Source of the DNA: Burkholderiales bacterium
Lineage (GTDB): Bacteria > Pseudomonadota > Gammaproteobacteria > Burkholderiales > SHXO01
Length of the DNA: 64,000 nucleotides
Assembly (NCBI GenBank): GCA_020854105.1
Contig: JADZGB010000031.1
Location: 310,001-374,000, forward strand
Reading direction: 5' to 3'
In this document: positions 58,043 through 64,000 of the stretch, piece by piece
How the letters are laid out: each line of letters starts with the position of its first letter
Numbering within the stretch: the first letter of the stretch is position 1
Notes under the pieces: generated by a model
Database searches by the model: none
What the model was told of the DNA's origin: nothing
Seen by the model: the letters and a program-made list of their open reading frames with translations, nothing else
Made by a program: the position numbers and the translations under genes

Positions 58043-58644
58043 TGCGATGTCCTCACCGGACGGGCCGGCTGCCCCGGGCGTCCGAACAACTGCACGAAGT
58101 ACCAGCGCCCGGAACGGCCTTGCGCGGCCCCGGTTCCGATCTGGGTGATGTCCTCCAGGAGCATGTTGCGGCGATGTCCGTTGGAGTCCCGCCACCCCTT
58201 CATCATACTCGCGGCCGGATCGCGGCGATTGAGCTGGTAGCCGACGTTCTCCGCCACGCGTGCGAAATCGTAGCCGCCGGTGCGGATGCGGTATTCCACG
58301 TTGCGCCCGTCGAGCACGTGTCCGTCGCGGTCGCTGTCCCCGTAGCGGTCCTGGCGCGCCATGTTGCGCGCGTGGCCTTGCGCGATGCGGATCAGGTTCA
58401 CCGATGGCGTGAGCGCGGGCAGCCCCCGGCTGCCGCGGAAGGCGTTGGTCGCCTCGATGATCTTCTGCTCGTGGCCGTTGACCTGGACCGCGCGCGGCGC
58501 CTGCGTCTGATCCGGCTGCGGGGCCGGCACGGCGGGAGGCGCGGAGGGCCGTGGCCCGGCGCAGCCCGCGACCACGGCGACGAGGACGCACAGGAGCCGG
58601 GCTGGCGGGCGAAGGAAGGAAGGAGGCAGGCGGAAGATGGGCAT
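58039..58644 (-). CDS. CAP (SCP/PR-1) domain lipoprotein
   Basis: A 201-residue protein with a lipobox VVAGC (Cys near 28) after a hydrophobic signal, a Pro/Gln-rich linker (about 31-55), and a CAP superfamily domain. The domain shows EATNAFRGSRGLPALTPS, the HARNMARQDRYGD helix, ENVGYQLN and GWRDSNGHRRNMLLEDITQI, whose His/Glu positions form the CAP cavity. CAP proteins in bacteria are usually envelope-associated and of undefined chemistry. The gene overlaps the next (minisatellite) gene by 4 bp, forming a two-gene operon. It is divergent from the quinone reductase gene. Confidence 0.85.
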   Translation of the reverse strand: MPIFRLPPSFLRPPARLLCVLVAVVAGCAGPRPSAPPAVPAPQPDQTQAPRAVQVNGHEQKIIEATNAFRGSRGLPALTPSVNLIRIAQGHARNMARQDRYGDSDRDGHVLDGRNVEYRIRTGGYDFARVAENVGYQLNRRDPAASMMKGWRDSNGHRRNMLLEDITQIGTGAAQGRSGRWYFVQLFGRPGQPARPVRTSQ

Positions 58645-58794
58645 GGCGGTCGGATCACGTGAAGGATAACCGGTGCTATCGACCAGCCGGCAGGCGACTG
58701 AACGATGCCGCCGGCCAGCGGACAGCCCCGGATGCGGCACACGCCGGTACGTGCATGCGCTATAACTGCACCCTTTGCTTCGGGAGGCTGAAGA

Positions 58795-59802
58795 ATGCCG
58801 CAGGAACTGCCTGCGCACATGCGTGCGATCGAGATCTCGCAGCCGGGCGGCCCCGACGTCCTGCGCCTCGCGCAGCGGCCGACGCCGCAGCCCCGGCCGG
58901 GCGAAGTGGTGATCCGCGTGCACACCGCCGGGGTGAACCGGCCCGACTGCTTCCAGCGCGCCGGCAGCTACGCGCCTCCGCCCGGGGCATCGGATCTGCC
59001 GGGCCTGGAGGTCTCCGGGATCATCGCGGCGGTCGGCGACGGCGTCAGCGCCTGGAAGCCCGGGGACGCCGTGTGCGCCCTCACGCCGGGCGGCGGGTAC
59101 GCGCAATACTGCGCGACCCCGGCCGCGCATTGCCTGCCCGTGCCGGCCGGCCTCGATCTGGCACAGGCGGCGTCCCTGCCGGAGACCTTCTTCACCGTGT
59201 GGATCAACGTGTTCGAGCGCGCAGGCCTCGAGCCGGGCGAGACGCTGCTGGTGCAGGGCGGTGCGAGCGGGATCGGTGTCAGCGCGATCCAGATGGCGCG
59301 CGCCTTCGGCAACCGTGTGTTCGCCACCGCCGGAAGCGCGGAGAAGTGCGCGGCATGCGAGCGGCTCGGTGCCGAGCGCGCCATCGACTACCGCACCGAG
59401 GACTTCGTGCAGGTGGTGAAGGAACTCACGGGCGGCAAGGGGGTGGACGTGATTCTCGACATGGTCGGCGGGGACTACATCCAGCGCGAACTGAAGTGCC
59501 TGGCCACCGACGGACGCCTGTCGATCATCGCCTTCCTGGGCGGCAGCAGGATCTCGCTGGACATGGCTGACGTGCTCTACCGGCGCCTGACCATCACCGG
59601 CTCGACCCTGCGCCCGCGCAGCATCGAGTACAAGGCGCAGATCGCGGCCGCGCTGCGCGAGAAGGTCTGGCCCCTGCTCGAGCAGGGCCGCATCCACCCG
59701 GTGATCCATCAGGTCTTCCCGCTGGAGCAGGCCGCCAGCGCGCACGCGATGATGGAGTCGGGGAGTCACGTCGGCAAGATCGTGCTTCACGTCGACACGT
59801 GA
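58795..59802 (+). CDS. NAD(P)H quinone oxidoreductase (zinc-independent MDR, QOR/PIG3 family)
   Basis: A 335-residue medium-chain reductase. GVNRPDCFQRAGSY (near residue 44) and PGLEVSGIIAAVGDGV open the catalytic domain. The NADPH-binding motif is GASGIGVSAIQMARAFG (about 158-174). Typical zinc ligands are absent, as expected for the QOR group. It resembles the PIG3-like quinone reductases, which reduce quinones by NADPH and may limit oxidative stress. The ATG at 58795 gives the normal length. Two bases separate its stop from the following ribonuclease start, so they may share a transcript. Confidence 0.87.
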   Translation: MPQELPAHMRAIEISQPGGPDVLRLAQRPTPQPRPGEVVIRVHTAGVNRPDCFQRAGSYAPPPGASDLPGLEVSGIIAAVGDGVSAWKPGDAVCALTPGGGYAQYCATPAAHCLPVPAGLDLAQAASLPETFFTVWINVFERAGLEPGETLLVQGGASGIGVSAIQMARAFGNRVFATAGSAEKCAACERLGAERAIDYRTEDFVQVVKELTGGKGVDVILDMVGGDYIQRELKCLATDGRLSIIAFLGGSRISLDMADVLYRRLTITGSTLRPRSIEYKAQIAAALREKVWPLLEQGRIHPVIHQVFPLEQAASAHAMMESGSHVGKIVLHVDT

Positions 59803-59803
59803 C

Positions 59804-60184
59804 ATGAAGGGCATGGGATCCGGCCTGCCGGGGCTGCTGCGCGGTGCCATCATCCTGCTGCTGCTCGGGTGTGCGGCGCTGCAGGCACGCGAGGCCGATC
59901 GCGACATGCTCCCCGGCGTCACGGTCGGTCAGCTGCCGTCCGAGGCGCGCACGACGCTGCGGCTGATCGAGCGCGGCGGACCGTTTCCGTATCGCAGGGA
60001 CGGCAGCGTGTTCGGGAACCGCGAACGCCTGTTGCCCATCCAGCCGCATGGCTACTATCGCGAGTACACCGTGCGCACGCCCGCCTCACCGGACCGCGGC
60101 GCGCGCCGCATTGTCGCCGGCGAGCGCGGCGAGCGCTACTACACTGCCGATCACTACCGCAGTTTCAGACGGATCATTCGATGA
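59804..60184 (+). CDS. Barnase/RNase-Sa-like secreted ribonuclease
   Basis: A 126-residue protein with a signal region (about 11-28; LLLLGC could be a lipobox). The mature domain has the RNase N1/T1 family end: YYREYTVRTP (catalytic Glu 87), RGARRIV (Arg 101/102 phosphate contact) and YYTADHYRSF (catalytic His 117). These are the three catalytic positions of barnase and RNase Sa, and all are present. It cleaves RNA, so it must be neutralised in the cytosol. The barstar-type inhibitor gene overlaps its stop by 4 bp. It may be an exported nuclease used against other cells or for nutrition. Confidence 0.88.
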   Translation: MKGMGSGLPGLLRGAIILLLLGCAALQAREADRDMLPGVTVGQLPSEARTTLRLIERGGPFPYRRDGSVFGNRERLLPIQPHGYYREYTVRTPASPDRGARRIVAGERGERYYTADHYRSFRRIIR

Positions 60185-60630
60185 CTACCGTTTCCCTCGC
60201 CCGCCTGCTCGACGCGGCAGATTCGGGCGTATTCATCCTCTCGCCGGAGATCCCGGTCGCACGTGTGTCGGAACTGCGCCACAAGCGCGGCCTGCAGGGC
60301 TTCGACGTGCACTGCGCCGGCGTAGGCGACAAGCTCGGCGTGCTGCAGGCCTTCGCGCGCGATCTGCGCCTGCCCGACTGGTTCGGCGCCAACTGGGATG
60401 CGCTGGCCGACTGCCTGATGGACATGGAAGCCGTGAGCAAGGGTCCCGGCGTGGTCATGACCGTAGACGGACTGGAGACGCTCGCCGGACATTCTCCCGA
60501 GGATTACGAGATGCTGATGGGCGTGTTGCGCGATGCCGCGACCTACTGGCAGGAGGAGGGCATGCTGTTCTGCGTGCTGCTGCCCGGCAGGCGCGACGTG
60601 CTAGGACCGGATCTGCCCGAAGCGGCGTAG
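60181..60630 (+). CDS. Barstar family ribonuclease inhibitor
   Basis: A 149-residue cytosolic inhibitor. The barstar core LPDWFGANWDALADCLMDM (about residues 62-80) is the helix that plugs the active site of barnase, with Asp and Trp in the expected place. It is somewhat longer than Bacillus barstar because of an N-terminal strand and helix region (MTTVSLARLLDAADSG). It is translationally coupled to the nuclease through a 4-bp overlap, the usual cognate arrangement, so it is very likely its immunity protein. It converges on rppH. Confidence 0.9.
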   Translation: MTTVSLARLLDAADSGVFILSPEIPVARVSELRHKRGLQGFDVHCAGVGDKLGVLQAFARDLRLPDWFGANWDALADCLMDMEAVSKGPGVVMTVDGLETLAGHSPEDYEMLMGVLRDAATYWQEEGMLFCVLLPGRRDVLGPDLPEAA

Positions 60631-60640
60631 GCGGCGGCGC

Positions 60641-61201
60641 TCAGCCGACCCGCAGGGAATCCTCGCTCGCGGGCGCGGGCGGCTGCTGGATCGGAGTGTA
60701 TTCGGCCACCTCGGGACGGCGTGCCGCCACCGACGGGATGAAACGCGACAATTCCGTGAGGGCCTGCAGATACACGTTGCGCTTGAACTCGATCACGCTG
60801 TCGAGCGGAATCCAGTACTCGTTCCAGCGCCAGGCGTCGAATTCCGGCCGATCGCTGCGGCGCAGGCAGACTTCGCAATCCCGGCCCAGCATGCGCAGCA
60901 GATACCAGATCTGCTTCTGCCCCCGGTACTGCACGCGGCAATCGCGGCGCAGCCACGACGAGGGCACGTCATAGCGCAGCCAGTGGCGCGTGCGCCCGAG
61001 GATCTTCACGTGCCGCGCCTCGAGTCCGACTTCCTCGGTGAGTTCGCGCAACATCGCCTGTTCCGGGGATTCGCCCGGCTTGATCCCGCCCTGCGGGAAC
61101 TGCCACGCGTGCTCCTTCACGCGCTTGCCCCAGAACACCTCGTTGCGGGTGTTGACGAGGATGATCCCGACGTTCGGGCGATACCCGTCTCGATCGATCA
61201 T
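60641..61201 (-). CDS. rppH: RNA pyrophosphohydrolase (RppH)
   Basis: A 186-residue Nudix hydrolase. The Nudix box is intact: [20 protein letters not shown] (about residues 38-57), then VGL. The RppH-type N-terminus [14 protein letters not shown] and [15 protein letters not shown] precede it, and [15 protein letters not shown] and [13 protein letters not shown] follow. It removes pyrophosphate from the 5' end of RNAs to begin decay. The ATG at 61201 gives the canonical start. In many betaproteobacteria it lies next to proB/CNP1 and proS; here it is next to the spermidine-synthase-like gene and separated from proB by about 54 kb. Confidence 0.95.
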   Translation of the reverse strand: MIDRDGYRPNVGIILVNTRNEVFWGKRVKEHAWQFPQGGIKPGESPEQAMLRELTEEVGLEARHVKILGRTRHWLRYDVPSSWLRRDCRVQYRGQKQIWYLLRMLGRDCEVCLRRSDRPEFDAWRWNEYWIPLDSVIEFKRNVYLQALTELSRFIPSVAARRPEVAEYTPIQQPPAPASEDSLRVG

Positions 61202-61296
61202 TCTCCATCGCCTTGAGGGAAACCACCTGGAGGATTCTTTCACAAAGACGACGGCCAAGGCAATCGCGCGTTTGGGTGCGCTGCATCACGCGGCGA

Positions 61297-62073
61297 TCAG
61301 ATCATCAGCCGCATGGCGGTGTAGGGATTGAGCGTCTTCATGCTCCCCACGATGTCGGGGAACTCGATGCCGTAGAGCGTCTGCAGCGCATCGGCCCGCG
61401 CCTTCAGATCCTGCCAGCGCGTGGCGAGCGGCTGATCGCGGAAGGCCAGCACCACCACGTTGCCGCGCTGCGCCGCCGGCACGCAGCACACGCGGCCGTC
61501 GAAATGACGCTGGATGCGCTGCAGGTTCGAGTCGAAGCGCCGATCGTTGCCCCACAGGTTCACCACCAGGATACCGCCGGGATTCAGGGCCGCGGCGGCG
61601 GCGGCGTAGAAGGCGTCGCTGGACAGCTCCGTGGCCTGCGCGCGGCCGTCGTAGCCGTCCACCAGGATGGCGTCGCAACAGCCGGGATGGGAGGCGACCC
61701 ATGCCGCACCGTCGCCTTCCAGCACCTTCAGGCGTGCATCGTCCGGCGGCAGATGGAAGTACATGCGTGCGCAGGCGATGACGCGGGGGTTGATCTCCAC
61801 CACCAGTTGCTGCGTGTCGCGCAGATGAAGATGGATCCACTTCGCGAGCGATCCGCCGCCCAGCCCGATGTTGACCAGGCGTGCGGAAGGCCGCGGCATG
61901 AACAGCAGGAACGCCAGCATGCTGCGCGTATACGAGAGCACCAGCTCGGTGGGATCGCTCATGCGCATGCCGCTCTGGATGGTATCGCTGCCCAGGTGCA
62001 GATAGCGGATGCCGTCCTCCTCGCTGATGTGCACGCCCTCGTCGGCAGGGCGCAGGCGCCGCAACAGACCCAT
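61297..62073 (-). CDS. Spermidine/spermine synthase-like methyltransferase-fold protein
   Basis: A 258-residue protein of the spermidine synthase fold without an N-terminal membrane domain. VNIGLGGGSLAKWIHLHL (about 67-84) is the nucleotide-binding loop, VVEINPRVI the acidic strand, and DAILVDGYDGRA (Asp around 134-137) the region of the polyamine-binding aspartate. Key residues of canonical SpeE appear only partly conserved, so it may act on a different acceptor. It is divergent from proS and precedes rppH on the minus strand. Confidence 0.8.
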   Translation of the reverse strand: MGLLRRLRPADEGVHISEEDGIRYLHLGSDTIQSGMRMSDPTELVLSYTRSMLAFLLFMPRPSARLVNIGLGGGSLAKWIHLHLRDTQQLVVEINPRVIACARMYFHLPPDDARLKVLEGDGAAWVASHPGCCDAILVDGYDGRAQATELSSDAFYAAAAAALNPGGILVVNLWGNDRRFDSNLQRIQRHFDGRVCCVPAAQRGNVVVLAFRDQPLATRWQDLKARADALQTLYGIEFPDIVGSMKTLNPYTAMRLMI

Positions 62074-62147
62074 GGGATTCCTGGTCGGTAGATGTCGGGG
62101 ACGCGATTGTAGAATAGCGGCTTTGCCTGCGGAGCCCCTTGCATTCC

Positions 62148-64000
<1,853 letters not shown>

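Overview
The window looks like chromosomal DNA from a high-GC betaproteobacterium. The evidence is gene content and order rather than any single marker: a PilS-type sensor kinase and a PP0621-family gene, tRNA-Pro(CGG), ispB, rplU-rpmA-obgE-proB and a CNP1-like gene on the left, and rppH, a spermidine-synthase-like gene and proS on the right. I see no rRNA, insertion sequence, integrase or CRISPR array. One complete tRNA is present. Genes are cut at both window edges (pilS-like at the left, a WrbA-like flavoprotein at the right).

Layout. 1-7.8 kb: housekeeping block (pilS-like, tRNA-Pro, ispB divergent from rplU-rpmA, obgE-proB, CNP1-like, cfa). 7.9-10.5 kb: rubrerythrin / Fe-S oxidoreductase / DUF3501 operon with a strong sigma70-like promoter, a perfect palindrome just downstream of it, and two long intergenic hairpins. 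10.5-16.7 kb: MFS transporter, fatty acid desaturase, DUF3025, LhgO-like FAD enzyme, a tiny membrane protein and a PcaF-type thiolase. 16.6-19.5 kb (minus strand): an isolated phage/contractile-injection tail-tube homologue with a small partner, downstream of two tandem SDR genes. 19.6-22.4 kb: DUF2946 protein and a Met-rich TonB receptor, probably for copper.

22.5-43.5 kb is a long catabolic/oxidoreductive accessory region: enolase-superfamily dehydratase, form-II molybdenum hydroxylase large subunit (minus strand), complete TRAP transporter, MFS, the hydroxylase small and medium subunits, CoxD/CoxE/CoxG-type maturation genes, two SDRs, zinc alcohol dehydrogenase, Ldh2-family dehydrogenase, EamA transporter, RraA-like protein, RidA-like protein and a CHAT-protease protein with an extra C-terminal domain. 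43.5-48.4 kb is a minus-strand acyl-CoA operon (acyl-CoA dehydrogenase, CaiB-type CoA transferase, acyl-CoA ligase, enoyl-CoA hydratase).

48.5-60.6 kb: a small conserved protein, an orphan ParA directly behind glpK, an APH-like kinase with an active-site-altered enolase paralogue, an EamA transporter and a thioesterase, a YfiR / GGDEF-EAL pair, a CAP-domain lipoprotein with a minisatellite-bearing partner, a quinone reductase and a barnase/barstar pair. The housekeeping block resumes at rppH and proS.

REP-like inverted repeats built on CCGGC-GAAA-GCCGG cores lie in at least five intergenic gaps, mostly in the accessory part. The most interesting leads are the altered enolase with its kinase and transporter, the CHAT fusion protein, the orphan tail-tube pair, and the regulatory DNA of the rubrerythrin operon.
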